From: Macrostomum hystrix
Taxonomy: Eukaryota; Platyhelminthes; Macrostomidae
Length of the DNA stretch: 64,000 nucleotides
Direction of reading: 5' to 3'
NCBI GenBank assembly: GCA_950097015.1
Contig: CATNEN010000007.1
Span: 2,604,001 to 2,668,000, forward strand
Shown here: piece after piece, positions 24,480-36,384 of the stretch
Layout of the letters: every line of letters begins with the position of its first letter
How positions within the stretch are numbered: the first letter of the stretch is position 1
Program-made: the position numbers and the translations under genes
Notes under the pieces: model-generated
What the model was told of the DNA's origin: nothing
Seen by the model: only the letters and a program-made list of their open reading frames with translations
Databases searched by the model: none

Positions 24480-24700
24480 AATGCTGGCTCTGACAGCATT
24501 GTGCTGGTCAGAGCGTCGGATTCACGACTGAAAGGTCCGGTTTTCGATTCCCGACTCCACTGTAAGCGTTTGTCCTTTAGCAAGTTCACACAACTGTTAA
24601 ATGGATGCCAGCATTAGCTGGGATAACTGAGGTGGCGTCTCCCAGGCCATGGACTGAACAGCGATAAGCGATGACAGGGGCAGATGACAACAATTTATAA
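24480..24700 (+). repeat. tRNA-derived SINE, family A
   Basis: Pol III-like head (GTGCTGGTCAGAGCGTCGGA, then GGTCCGGTTTTCGATTCCC). The tail contains ATTAGCTGGGATAACTGA and GGCCATGGACTGAACAG. The copy at 42086-42335 shares the tail strings TTAGCTGGG and CCATGGACTGAACAG. The head also contains a small hairpin, CAATGCTG/CAGCATTG. Confidence 0.7.
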
Positions 24701-25617
24701 TTTACAAATTTGCTGCTCCCAACTGCATTCCCTAAATTAATGAGGTAAAAAATCACTGATGCCAGTCAGACATGTCACATGATCGTCATAATCACATTCG
24801 CATCGCAATGTAACTATTCTTATGCATATATTAAAAGAAAAAAAATCAACAAATCAATGACTTAATAAGTAAATATTTAGTTCGAGCCACATTAGGGAAT
24901 ACAGCGGAGACCAAGATGCTAAGCCGTAATCAACTGGTTCGGGGAAGACAGGTATCGCAGTAACTGCGGGCAATCCGCCTCCTACAATGCGCCCAGCATT
25001 GATGGCGCGGTGCATTTATCCTGCCTCTCCCTTCTCTCCTGCCCTGCGCATGAATGACAATTCGCCTCCTGGTATCTGGGCCTTGAACCGCACTTCAGCA
25101 CTGTAAGCTGTCCCGATCCCCTGTCAGTGATAAGCGACTTTCTTATACTTTCTACGTTTGCTTTCGACTATAAGTGGGCGGTGGATGGGGCCAGCAGCAT
25201 GCGGCTGGCACACTGGAGTTAGGTAAAGTACAAAAACAAATATTCTACCTGACTAATCGAAACTTTTGGCTCCATGCGATTCCAGTGCATCCAGGTTTCT
25301 GTGGTCAAATTCAGATTTCTGGAGAGCTACTTTCAAAGTTGACAGCAACAGACGAAAGAAGCTGTCACCAATCATTGGACAAAGTCAGGGGCTTCAGCCT
25401 ACTAAGACTGTGTTAGCAGCTAATATCGTCTGACGTGCTACCTGGCAGCGCAGAGCTCAAGACGTCAACTTCAAGCTAGAAGAAGTGCTTAGGTGATGGT
25501 TTTAGCTCTTAAATTGAAGGACAAATATTTTGTTTTATTTGAGGTTCGTCAACCAATGTCACATATTCTTCAATGTTTTATTCAAAATTCTAGGCTAATA
25601 ATGCTAATAATAGCAGG
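24701..25617. other. Unassigned intergenic DNA
   Basis: Unique sequence between two SINEs. No gene seen. Confidence 0.4.
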
Positions 25618-25872
25618 AGGGCAGCGGGCAGTCGCACGTCATTTGGTGACACTAGACCCGCAGCCGGCCAGGAGGCAGTTCGACCCGTTTCGCTGACTCC
25701 TGAGCACACACTCACACAGGTGTGTACATCTGCCCTGACTTTCTCATCGTCAGGTAGTGTACACTTTCACTGCGCCTAGGACGTAAATTGCACGACAAGC
25801 CCTTAAGCCTTCTCTCCGCGGCTGCGCCCCAAATGAATTCCGCGGCTGCGCCGCGGAATCGAGCCAAGGACT
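25618..25872 (-). repeat. SINE family B
   Basis: Reads on the minus strand as a degraded tRNA-like head, then GATGAGAAAGTCAGGGCAGA, TGTACACACCTGTGTGAGTG, AGGAGTCAGCGAAACGGG and GCGGGTCTAGTGTCACCAAA. The order and sequence match copies at 39337 (plus) and 59421 (minus). A local GCCGCGGAATC duplication has altered the head. Confidence 0.8.
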
Positions 25873-25875
25873 ACT

Positions 25876-27004
25876 GGACTAGATAAATAAGAAATAACGA
25901 AATAACGAATAAGAAATTCCTAATGGTCCTTGAATCGAGCTTAAAGATCTAGGCAAACGATCTTACATAAATTTTGTAAGCTAGAAAGAAAACAAAGAAA
26001 CAAAGTGTCCCTGAAACTGTTGGTCATTCAATTCGTATATTTTTACCCTCTTCGTATTCTTCGTTGTATTTCAGTTTTTGTGCTAGTATTAAATAAGTTT
26101 TATAGCCGGAGTCGGTGGCGCTGAAATAAATGGCTATATTAGTGCGAGAGGCACTGCAGAACTGCGATACGTGCACTAACCAACCGAGAATTTTTCAGCA
26201 AGATTGTCGTTGGTTTGCGGATGTCTGGTCCCAGCTGAACACTTGGCCGTGCGCGTACGAGTACAATTCTAATCTGTCTTGAGCCGCCCGTCCAGACTTG
26301 GCTGGGCCGGGCCCGACTTCTCCTTTCTTTTGAGCATGCCGCCAGCTGGGCCAGCTAGTGGGAGGAGAACTGCGAAGCGCGTGTGCGAAAAAGGTTGGAA
26401 AAAAGTGAGAAAAAAGACGATATCACCGACCTCCAGTTCTCTCCCCTTGCCCTCCGAAACCACAGCCTGAGCCTCCTCTTGCCCCCATTTTCATAGAAAT
26501 CGGATCCCAACCTCGGGCGCGGAACAGAGCCGGACCTTTCAAGGTTCTTTCGCTTCCCAACTTTTCAAGAGGGAAGCGATCGACTGCTCACTAGCCAGCT
26601 CACTCTTTGCCCCACAGTTTTTGCTCTGTTGGAGCCAGGCGTGGAGACCACAGTACGCACTCAAACGCGAACGCAGGCAAAGACATATGTAGCAGAATTT
26701 GCACTGCGCAAACGGCTTTCCTCAGAAGCGCGACAATTCCAAAGGGGGCGAGCGCTTTGGTTGGCTGCCAGATAGCTCCTTCCCAGCCCGAGAAGTCACT
26801 CCGCGCCCCAGGCCTCCATTCATTGGACCGCAGGCGATGCCCAGGGACTCTGCGGCGATCGTTTCTACAATGAGACTTGGACTGAGGTAGAGAGTAAGGG
26901 GATGAAAAAATGAAAGAAACAGGAAAAGCAGGACGAGTAAAAAGAACGAAAAAAAGTCAAGCAGCAAGCGGACAAGGAATCGTCGCAGCTAAAAACGCAT
27001 ATTC
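25876..27004. other. Upstream region of the muscarinic receptor gene
   Basis: Presumed promoter and 5' UTR. Short open frames between 26269 and 26967 on both strands show no domains. A splice-acceptor-like string, TTCACTCCGCAG, ends immediately before an in-frame ATG at 27038, within the first long open frame. Confidence 0.45.
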
Positions 27005-30000
27005 GTGCACTTGTCGTTGACTCGCTTCACTCCGCAGATGCAGTACGCCCTGTCATCGCAGGACGCAATGTCATCAACCAGCTATTGCCTACCCAAGGCA
27101 GTGAGTGCCCTCGCGAACGCTTCAATGAATGGCACCGATGGAATGGTCGATGACGCGCTGTCTGTGTACGAAGTAGTTTTCTATGCCCTGCTTGCCACGG
27201 CAGCCAGCGCCGTGACTGCCTTCGGAAACCTCCTGGTGCTGGTGTCTTTCCGCATCGACCGGCAGCTGCAGACGGTTAGCAACTACTATCTTATGTCGCT
27301 GGCTGTTGCAGACCTTCTCATCGGCTTCGTATCGATGCCAATCTACACAACCTATCTGTTAGTCAGGAGATGGCCGTTCGGTGTCATTGTATGCAATCTC
27401 TACCTGTGTTTCGACTACACGATGTGCAACGCATCAGTAGCTAGTCTACTAATTATATCCATCGATAGGTACCGCTCGGTGACTAGTCCCTTAGTCTACC
27501 GGGCTCAGCGTACTCCTAAGCGAGCCCTAATCATGATCACCTGCGCCTGGGTCGTTTCTATCGTGTTGTGGAGCCCGTTTATTGTCTTGTCATCAGTCAC
27601 TAAGGAGGATATATCACCGGACGTGTGCCAGGTGGAGTTCATTAACAACAACCTCTTCCTGACATTCTTCACATCTATCATGGCCTTTTTCCTGCCCGTA
27701 ACCGTCATGACCATTCTGTATGTGCGCATCTTTCGCGAAACCAAAAAGCGCCAGCGAGAGCTGCAGAGCCTGCAAGGTGGTTGCGGAGGCGGCAGTAGTA
27801 GTGGTGGTGCTGGTGCCAGCGGATCCACAGCTGCGGCGTCCGCCGATGAATCTCGTAAGCGTCGCCGGCGGCGTCGCCGTTTTGATGTTTCTACCAGCGG
27901 CTCCCTGCTGCGTCGCTGTGTCCGCGGCCTCATTGACAGTGACGATGAAGCTGGAAGCGGCGACAATAACGATGGCGACAGTGGTGGCGGAGCCGGTGTC
28001 GCAACAACTGAAGAAGACGCCACAGAGGGCTGGGAGACGCTCCGTGAGGATCGTCCGGTGTCAACGCAGCACTTTCCTAGGTCAACCTCATACTTTCGAG
28101 TCAACTACCAAGCAGGACGACGAGGTCAACCGGCTGAGTCGTCGCTTACAACGCTGCCTGGCAGTGCAACCTGTGAGTGCGATTTTAGCAATCCGCCTCT
28201 GAATCATGTAGACCGTAACTTCTTGATATAGTCAGCTTATTCCACAGTATATTTATGCAATTTCTTTCTCCTACTATGAAAAATGCTTCAAATCAAGTCT
28301 TTCCGGTTGATGCCTTGCTTCCACTTCAAGTAAGCAAGTAAATGCTAAGAATCTTTGGCTAATGCGATTTCATTTGGCTCCTACGCCTCTAGTCGAAATC
28401 TATTCGTATGCAGCTCCTTGATCGCATTTGTTTTTGATGTTTCGCTCTTCTTAGCTAAGAACACTGGCTTGCATAAAACTTTGCATGAGCTCTGTGCAGG
28501 ATTCCCATGCACGAGATTTTCCTCAGTCTCTTTTGTACAGCTCGCCTTTCATGCAGTTGTCAGTAGGAGTGGAAGGTCAGGCACAGTCGAAGCGCTGATC
28601 ATGAAGCCAATGAAAACAGATGCGAGCTTACTTCAGCACTACGTTGAGTCGCATAGAAAAATCATCAACTTCATGCTGACCTCAAATAGTAATCAGACCC
28701 GACTTTTATATTCGAGATTGAAGCACTGGTTCTGGATTATGGTTATAATCACCCGGAGGACCCTCGGAAATCCTATTGTTCTTGGGACTAGGAAATTCGA
28801 TATGAAATTGTTTGAACGAAGCTACAAGCCATCCATTTGGTTCCGAGAAGATGAATTCGCAACCTTTTTCTCCCGCCGTAACAACAGATCCAGCTATAGA
28901 CGACCGAATCGAGGAGCTGGACGAACAGCAAGAGTCCATGACGTACGTTGTCTGGATCCGCCTGCCAGATTCCAGTGGTCAGACTCGCATTCAGCTGCGC
29001 TCAAAGCGTGCCGCTGCCTGCATTACTGCCAATTCCGGGCAGGGTCAGATCTTAACGAAGACGTGAGCGGCTTTTTTTTCTCTGTTGAGTTTCGATAAGC
29101 AAAAAATGAAACAGAACGTCTTTAACACGTTTAGGCTTCCAACAAGTCAAGCTTCGATTGGCGTTCCAAATTTGAGTGTCCAACAGCGTCAGCAGCAGCT
29201 AAGGCAAGCGCAGCAAGTAGCCCTTGTGGTCGCTAATGCTTCAGCCACAGCCGACGAAGGCTCAGCAGTCAATGCAGCCGATGTCGCCGCGGTTAGTCGC
29301 TTCGATAGCGCCAAGTCGAATGCGACAGCCGACAGCGGCATCGACAGCATCGGGTGCGCAAACGACGGCCCAGGCAGTCTTCGTGCTGTCAACTCAGCGT
29401 TAAAACAGCCACCGTCTTCTCGAAGACCGTCACAAGTCGAGCATCATCGGCAGCAGAAGCAGCAGCAAAACCAACATGGAGCACCCAAGAGCAGCAATAG
29501 CAGCAACAGCAGCAGCAAGAAGGAGTCCAAGAATGAGCAGAAGGCTGCCAAGACACTCAGCGCCATCCTGCTAGTGTTCATAATCACATGGATTCCGTAC
29601 AATGTGTTCACGCTGATCCGAGCCGTGTACAGGGCCAACTGCTCGGACGATCTGTTCAGACCGCTAATTCCGGACACTTTGTACAATTTCGGTGAGAAGG
29701 CTGGGGCAAAACACAAGCAAAGTCCATTAAGCAATCTTATCTAACTCAATAGCAGCAATACGAGCGTAGTTATCAGCATTCTATCTCTATATTGTTTTGG
29801 TTTTAAAAGGCGTACCAAACAAAATCTGTTCAGTCTTTTTAATTGAGCCTGCCATCCTATTTCAGAGCATGGCTAGCGACATAAACTCAAAGTCCTCATT
29901 AACTTCCAACTCTCTGGGCTGAGAAGCCAGCTAATCCTAACGGATAATATTGGAAAATGAACTTAAGCCAAGTATTTTCGCTTGGACTAAACATGGACTA

Positions 30001-33000
30001 AAGAGCAAAAGCATAGCGCAGTCCAACTGAGCTGACAATTTTATCAGACTTTAACTCAGGACATAAAAATCGAACCCAAACACATGAGTCCTTCAAAATC
30101 ATCGATAGGGTAACGAACGATCGCCCAGCTTAGTTCCGGAATTGCTAGCCTTGGCACATCTTCAGTTTACCATGCGATCCGATAGGAGTTGTTGTGGAAC
30201 GGGGTAACAATTTTAACAGTTGCATCATCAAACTCGATGTCAGCATTTGCGGTTCAGTTGAATTGTACTTTTGCGTAAACATAGTTTTTTTGGAAATCTG
30301 AAATTCAATGATAAGAATTGCATGATCGTCATAGTCACTTATCTAAAGCGTATTAAATTGCAAAAAAGCTTCAATTTTGCCTTCTAAATATCGAATTCTG
30401 AAGAAATCAAAGAGGAATTCAAGTCAAGCTTCACGAGAGTCGACATAGCTAGCTGCACTCTGACACGGAATCGACTAAGTTACTTATGAAATAATAGTAC
30501 ATTCGAACACTGGCTCATGTGCATCGTTCACTCGCCTCCAGACTTTACTATCAGAATAGCTAGTAGCGCTCATTAGAGGAACTCAAAAGCGATTTGCGCA
30601 GGATAAGTAAAAGAACCAAGCATTGGAAGGGGAAGAAATCATTTAACAAATTGTTCAGAGCCCTTTAAGCTTGACCATTTTCTACTCTTGCGCCGAGCAG
30701 CAAAGGAATCTAGTGGGCCCAATTCCCAGCAGTCGGCAAGTTTCAAGATGCAAAATGAATCAGAAAGACGCACCTGCGACCAGTCTCACGGTCTGCCCAC
30801 CGACGTCACTCCCTCCCCCCACTTGCTTTGCCACCCCTTGATCCATTCTGCCCCACCCAAGCTTCTGTTCTGTTCAATTCCGAAAATTCTTTAAGTATCA
30901 GTGCAGCACTGGGCAAGCCGGCTGCTAGGAAGAAATCAGGGGAAGGTGGACAGCTCTAATGCTCCGGTAACCTGGACTCTGGACAGAACTTAGTAGGTAA
31001 GCTATTATCTGGTGAATCTTCCACATGACGACAGAGCATTGGGCCTAAGGGTGCACTCGACTCCGGAGCTTTTTCTGCAGCTAATGCTATCTTTGGAGGG
31101 CTAGCTAGTGTGATAGCAGCTGTGCATAACACTGTCGCTGGAGCTGCGTGTCGTCTACTCATACAGCCAACTAGCTGCCATCTGCTCAACACCGTGTCAT
31201 CATCCTGATCTAAAAATGGCAGCTTGCGTCCAAGCTGTTGCCTGAAATGTTTCCGTTCAGTTCTCGAGTAAACCTCCATCGATTCTCTCGCGCACAGACC
31301 ATATGGAAAATTCATCTTCAAACATCCGCCACTGCATTGGGTGGACTGCAGAGAAAGGCTTTTCTTAGCCCTTTTTATTGTCTCCATTTCTTCATCACCT
31401 CAACACTGTCTCCTGATGATTGCTTTCCTCCGCGCAGCCTCCGTCTGCCTCCGCTGAGTCGAGGCGGGCTGTCTCAGACGACGTGAAGTTTAACTGAACC
31501 AAACCGGAAGCTGGTCTGCATGGATTTTTCAGTCTTTCGTTTCCTCGCACTACCGCGACACGCAGCTAGCCCAGATGGGACTCGCTCAGCTTCCGGTTTG
31601 ATGAGGCGAAGGATGAACTGAGCCTGCCCGCTGGAGTCTCGGGGTCTGCCAGTCTCCCACAATGGGAGAGACAGGCGCCGCTAAGTGTCCACACTGGCTC
31701 GCCTACACAGTTGGACTAAAAAAGTGATGAAGGCAAACAATATCCCGGTTATCGATCGCCTACTGCATGGGAAGCATTTTTTTCTAAAGCTACGACCCTG
31801 CGATGGGCACAAAAGATCTTCATTGATGCAACGATGAACTGCAGTGAAAGTGTCCTTTAATTTAAAGGACAGAAACTTGGAACAAAAAATCTTGCAAAAC
31901 TAGATTTCAATCTGTTCTGCAATTGCTTTTCTTCACATTTCTCTGCCCGAAGTAGAAGGTGGGAACCAGAAATGGGAGATGGCGAGATGGGAGAGGAAGA
32001 AGTGCCGGCTCGGCCTGCTCGCCAGTGTGATAACACTGCGGACCAGGCTCTGTGCAGATCCAGCTATTCCTTTGAAGAATAAGAAAATGCTGGCCAGGAG
32101 AATATATCCTCATGGGGATTTCGCAGCCTGCTGCAGATTTTCTCCTTAATATGCAGTTTTTTTGCAGGCGGGCAAGCTAAAACTCTGAACGCTCTCGGTT
32201 GGCCTGACCTGCGCTGTGCTGTTGTAGCCCACGTGCACCCCTGAAATACAAGAAAAGAGGATGATAGCTGGAAGGCCACGCGGCCTAGAGCACACTGGCC
32301 GGTTGTAAAAGGGGAAACGGTCCTATGGGGAGTGTCTCTGAAATGGTTTTCAAACAGTGTATAAACTCCACCTGAGCCCTGAGAAATCGGAAAATATTCA
32401 TGAATTCCGGAAAGAAAAAAGTTTGAGCATTTAGAGATATTTCTCCTGGACTCGAGACGGTCGGTAGGATTTCATGCACTTCATTAAGACCAACTGACCT
32501 CGAGAGAATAAGTTCCAATCGCAGTATTTCAACTTGCATACGGAGATGGACGGGCCACCCCGCCCCCCTTCCAGAAATGACTGAAGGCCTCTTAGCACTT
32601 TGTATTGGAGTGTGGGTGGGCAGAACTGCGACAGGCACCAACCAGCCAAGTCCCAAGTTCCCGCCTATCTATCCCATCCATTCACCCCAGCTTCCTCTGT
32701 GTAGCAAAGCCGTGTGCACCGTTTCGCTTTTCTATAGCCGCTTTTTCAGTCAGACACGCCCCGCGTCCGCCAATGCCCTCCCCCACGACACCGGGGCTCA
32801 GAGCCATCCTTCTGTGTCCTTTAGCCGCAGCCTTCGGTCTTTCATTGCCGCAGTCGTCACATTCCAGAATGGCTGAAACTATTTCTCTGCTGGTATTTTT
32901 TTACCAAAATCGCACCCGCCCTGTCCAAGTTTTCTGGGCAGTTCGCCTTTGAAAGTGCAAACATTTCTAAAGACTTTGTCAGCTTTCAAAAGCGCGCGAC

Positions 33001-33226
33001 TCTCTCTATACGCCAAACCGTTTTCACTTTAGGCTACTGGTTGTGCTACCTGAACTCCACAATGAATCCGGTCTGTTACGCATTGTGCAACGCCAATTTT
33101 CGTCGCACCTTCTGGAAGATTCTAACCTGCAAGAGTCGCAAACGCCGCACCCTGCGACATCTTGGCCAAGGTTTGTACAGCCACAGCCGCGTTGTACACG
33201 CGGTTGGAACGCGCCAGATGCGCTGA
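27005..33226 (+). CDS. Muscarinic-type acetylcholine receptor (class A GPCR), four coding exons
   Basis: Exons 27005-28172, 28888-29062, 29135-29691 and 33033-33226 join in frame to 697 aa. Starting at the ATG at 27038 removes 11 residues. It is a plasma-membrane receptor coupling acetylcholine to G proteins. TM1 contains [13 protein letters not shown]2 [15 protein letters not shown] and TM3 [12 protein letters not shown] with the amine-binding Asp at residue 137. DRY is at 154-156, followed by [10 protein letters not shown] and TM4 [16 protein letters not shown]5 ends [19 protein letters not shown]. The third intracellular loop is very long, spans exons 1-3 and is low-complexity (Gly/Ser, Arg, Gln). 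TM6 is [18 protein letters not shown] with the ligand-cage W, Y and N. TM7 is [19 protein letters not shown]. The short tail is basic. Muscarinic identity rests on these residues and on the TPKRA and RELQSLQ strings. The Gq versus Gi subtype cannot be decided by eye. Confidence 0.94.
28173..28887 (+). other. Muscarinic receptor intron 1
   Basis: Donor ACCT/GTGAGT at 28173 and acceptor AACAACAG/ATCCAG at 28887. Splicing joins GSAT to [14 protein letters not shown] through a Tyr codon. An unrelated 247-codon frame overlaps this intron but has no recognisable domain. Confidence 0.75.
29692..33032 (+). other. Muscarinic receptor intron 3 (3.3 kb)
   Basis: Donor TTTCG/GTGAGA and acceptor TTTTCACTTTAG/GCTACTGG. 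It separates TM6 from TM7. No repeat array and no second gene seen. An exact 14-bp inverted repeat (CAAACCGGAAGCTG at 31500-31513 and its complement at 31587-31600) is the only notable structure. Confidence 0.85.
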
Positions 33227-33331
33227 CCAATCAGAGCGAGGCGTTTTAGCCCCTGTCTAAAACCCCCAAACCCAAACCCCACATTTCCTTTCCATTCCTA
33301 CCCATATTGCATGCACATTGCGTGCACAGCC

Positions 33332-34032
33332 CATGGATGAATGAATAGAATGGATTGCTATTCTGGCTCTGGCTATTTTCGTTTTTGACTCTTTTGCATC
33401 CGGTTCCCCCCGTGCCTTTTCATTGGTCGATGATTGCCATAGACAATTTTCGGCCTTCGCCCCTTTCTTTCGATGCACAAACGCAAAGAACAGATTTTAT
33501 TGTAGACGAATCGACTCTCAAATCGTGCTTGTAGGTCTTCCCCCTTTATTTCAAAACACGAGCGAAAGCAACTGAGAATTTAAAGTAGACAAATCGACTG
33601 ATTCGTGCTTAGAAGCTTGTTTAGACGTTCTTTTGTTGTTTACTCACTGTTTATTTTACTTTTATCACTACCATGCCTAATGGCTCAAAGCGCTACTGTG
33701 CTGCACTAGAATGTCTATCCAAGTCAGGGATGCGGGACGACACTGGAGTGAATATCAGCTTCTTTTATTTTCCTGTCAAATCTCCACTTCAACTGACCGA
33801 ATGGATGAGCAATGTGAAGATGGCATCGCAGTTTGTCTTGACAAAGAGCTCAGTATTATGTTCTACATTCTCAGTTCTTTGCGCTTGTGCATCGAAAGAA
33901 AGGGGCGAAGGCCGAAAATTGTCTATGGCAATCATCAACCAATGAAAAGGCACGGGGGGGAACCGGATGCAAGAGTCAAAAACGAAAATAGCCAAAGCCA
34001 GAATAGCAATCCACTCTATTCATTCATCCATG
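33332..34032 (+). mobile_element. P-element-like transposon, non-autonomous, long terminal inverted repeats
   Basis: 701 bp with near-identical terminal inverted repeats of about 160 bp (33332-33491 and 33874-34032) beginning CATGGATGAATGAATAGA. It is flanked by an exact 8-bp target-site duplication, GCACAGCC, at 33324-33331 and 34033-34040. The 8-bp duplication and the internal THAP-domain fragment both match the P superfamily. The element lies 105 bp after the muscarinic receptor stop codon, so probably in its 3' UTR. The transposase core is absent, so it would need help in trans. Confidence 0.85.
33673..33945 (+). pseudogene. THAP zinc-finger fragment of a P-like transposase
   Basis: Starts MPNGSKRYCAALECLSKSGM and continues ISFFYFPVKSPLQLTEWMSN. 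This matches a THAP domain start (C-x(2-4)-C, then the xxFHxFP and W positions). The later C-x2-H pair is degenerate (SVLCSTF) and the frame then runs into the right inverted repeat. THAP domains bind transposon ends in P transposase. This is a broken remnant with no catalytic region. Confidence 0.7.
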
Positions 34033-34040
34033 GCACAGCC

Positions 34041-34735
34041 CAACAAGCCCTGATCCTGTTCCAGCTGAGCTATTTTTACCCGGTTCCGGTTCCTTGCAGT
34101 TGCCTTGATTTCCTGTTGCTTCGCTGTGTCGTTTTTACCATAGCATGTACTTTAATTTTGTTTTCGTTGTTTACTATAGAGTTTTATAGCTAACCAAAAA
34201 ACTATGCAATAGCTAATTCATATAACTGTTTTACCATTTAACCATTTAACCTTTAACCATTTAACTATCCTCGTCTAACCGACCACACTTCTCATAGATA
34301 TTTATTTTCAAATAATGCACCGCTTGAGCTTTAGGTGTTTGACTTCGTGAAGACTGGGAACAAACTCGCCATATTTTGCTGTGTAATGACCTTGATAACC
34401 AATTAATATTGATTTTATAAATAGAGAAATGAACTTCCTGTTTCAATTATTGTGATGTTCACTGTCTTGACGTTTGCGGTGTTGGACTATTTTCATCCCT
34501 GCAGCTTTCTTGTGTTTGTTTATTTTTATTTTGCTTTATTTATTAGAATAGCGGTGGCAGTGCCTCTCGTATCAGCTGGTCTGATGTAACATTGCAGGAA
34601 TTGGTATTGCTAGTCAAATTCTGTTGTCTTTCATACCTCTATTGTAAAATTAATGCTCATTTTTCAGTGCCTGAGCTAGCTCTAAAAAAGTAAGCAAAAA
34701 ATACGAGAATAAATAAGAGAGTAGCAGGATAAGAA
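34041..34735. other. Unassigned intergenic DNA
   Basis: AT-rich unique sequence, including a short run of TTTAACCATT repeats near 34230-34265. No gene seen. Confidence 0.4.
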
Positions 34736-35528
34736 AAGGGACCAGGGAGAAGGAATAGGGACCAGGGAGAAGGAATAGGGATCAGGGAGAAGGAATAGGG
34801 ATCAGGGAGAAGGAATAGGGACCAGGGAGAAGGAATAGGGATCAGGGAGAAGGAATAGGGATCAGGGAGAAGGAATAGGGATCAGGGAGAAGGAATAGGG
34901 ATCAGGGAGAAGGAATAGGGACCAGGGAGAAGGAATAGGGATCAGGGAGAAGGAATAGGGATCAGGGAGAAGAAAAATGGATCAGGGAGAAGGAAAATGG
35001 ATCAGGGAGAAGGAATAAGGATCAGGGAGAAGGAAGAGGGATCAGGGAGAAGGAAAATGGATCAGGGAGAAGGAAGAGGGATCAGGGAGAAGGAAGAAGG
35101 ATCAGGGAGAAGGAATAGGGATCAGGGAGAAGGAAAAGGGATTATGAAGAAGGAAGAGGGATCAGGGAGATGGAAAAGGGATCAGGGAGATGGAAAAGGG
35201 ATCAGGGAGAAGGAAAAGGGATCAGGGAGATGGAAAAGGGATCAGAGAGAAGGAATAGGGATCAGGGAGAAGGAATGGGATCAGGGAGAAGGAATAGGGA
35301 TCAGGGAGAAGGAATAGGATCAGGGAGATGGAAAAGGGATCAGGGAGAAGGAAGAGGGATCAGGGAGAAGGAAGAGGGATCAGGGAGATGGAAAAGGGAT
35401 CAGGGAGAAGGAAAAGGGATCAGGGAGAAGGAATAGGGATCAGGGAGAAGGAATAGGATCAGGGAGATGGAAAAGGGATCAGGGAGAAGGAAAAGGGATC
35501 AGGGAGAAGGAAAAGGGATCAGGGAGAA
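34736..35528. repeat. Minisatellite, 20-bp unit GGGATCAGGGAGAAGGAATA
   Basis: About 40 copies. The left part is very regular (GGGATCAGGGAGAAGGAATA, with some GGGACC). The right part mixes GAAAAG, GAAGAG and GATGG variants and several one-base shortenings. Purine-only strand on plus. Confidence 0.95.
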
Positions 35529-36384
35529 GCTGGAGTGACACTGAGAGTTGATCCCTTTAAGAGCAGGGGCTCTGCTCATAGAGCCAGTTCATTGCTTATA
35601 GCACGGTCAGTAACAAACCACCTAGCCTGGGATAATCCCCAATTAAATCCAGGGGGACGGAGACAGTGAAATGAAGAACTTCTGTCTGCCCACCAGCCTG
35701 CATTATCCGTGGCTTAATAGCTATATGCGTTTTCCGCAAACACAGGATCGGATTCACAGAATCAGTTGCTCTTCTAGACATTATTTTGTTGTCCCAACCG
35801 GAACCACCCCCTGTGGGGACCGGCTGCGGGTTCGCTTTTCAACATTTCCCAGGTTTATACAGTCTTAGAAATCATCTGCTTCTGGATCTTAGTCTCCATG
35901 CGCTGGGGGGGAGGCTGCTGTGATTGCAAGAATGCATCAAATGTGTTTCCAGCGGATAGCGCTGCCATGAACCACCAATTAAGGGGCAGGTGGCCTGCGG
36001 TGTAGGGCCAGACTCATGGTTCCGCGACAGACGGACGAGGGAGCCAACGGCTGTGGAAGGCGACGCAGACATTTGAAAGGAGAAAGTGGGCTTGACTGAT
36101 GACGGCAACAATGAAATTTTCTGTGCAACTGAAAAGGAGAAGTTCTATTGAAGCGGCCCAAACAAAGCTTGGCGCGAGGGATTTCAGTGCGATGCTTAAT
36201 TTTTAAATAACCAACCGGTCCCCACTTAGTTAATTTAAATTTGCATCCGCGAACCCAAGCAGCTGTTTATTATTCAAAGGCTGCTAGAGTGGATGGTAAA
36301 GGAATTGGCGCGCGTCTAAGACCCGAAAATGGCTAGGATAAACTGGCATAGGAGGCAGGATTGACTGGAGAGCTAGCTGAATAG
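35529..36384. other. Unassigned intergenic DNA
   Basis: Unique sequence between two purine-rich minisatellites. Short frames only; no recognisable feature. Confidence 0.4.

Noticed and set aside
27505-28104. 199-codon minus-strand frame
   Set aside because: Antisense shadow of the Ser/Gly/Arg-rich third loop of the muscarinic receptor.
28355-29098. 247-codon plus-strand frame overlapping the receptor gene
   Set aside because: Lies mostly in intron 1 and uses a different frame from exon 2 of the receptor. No domain recognised.
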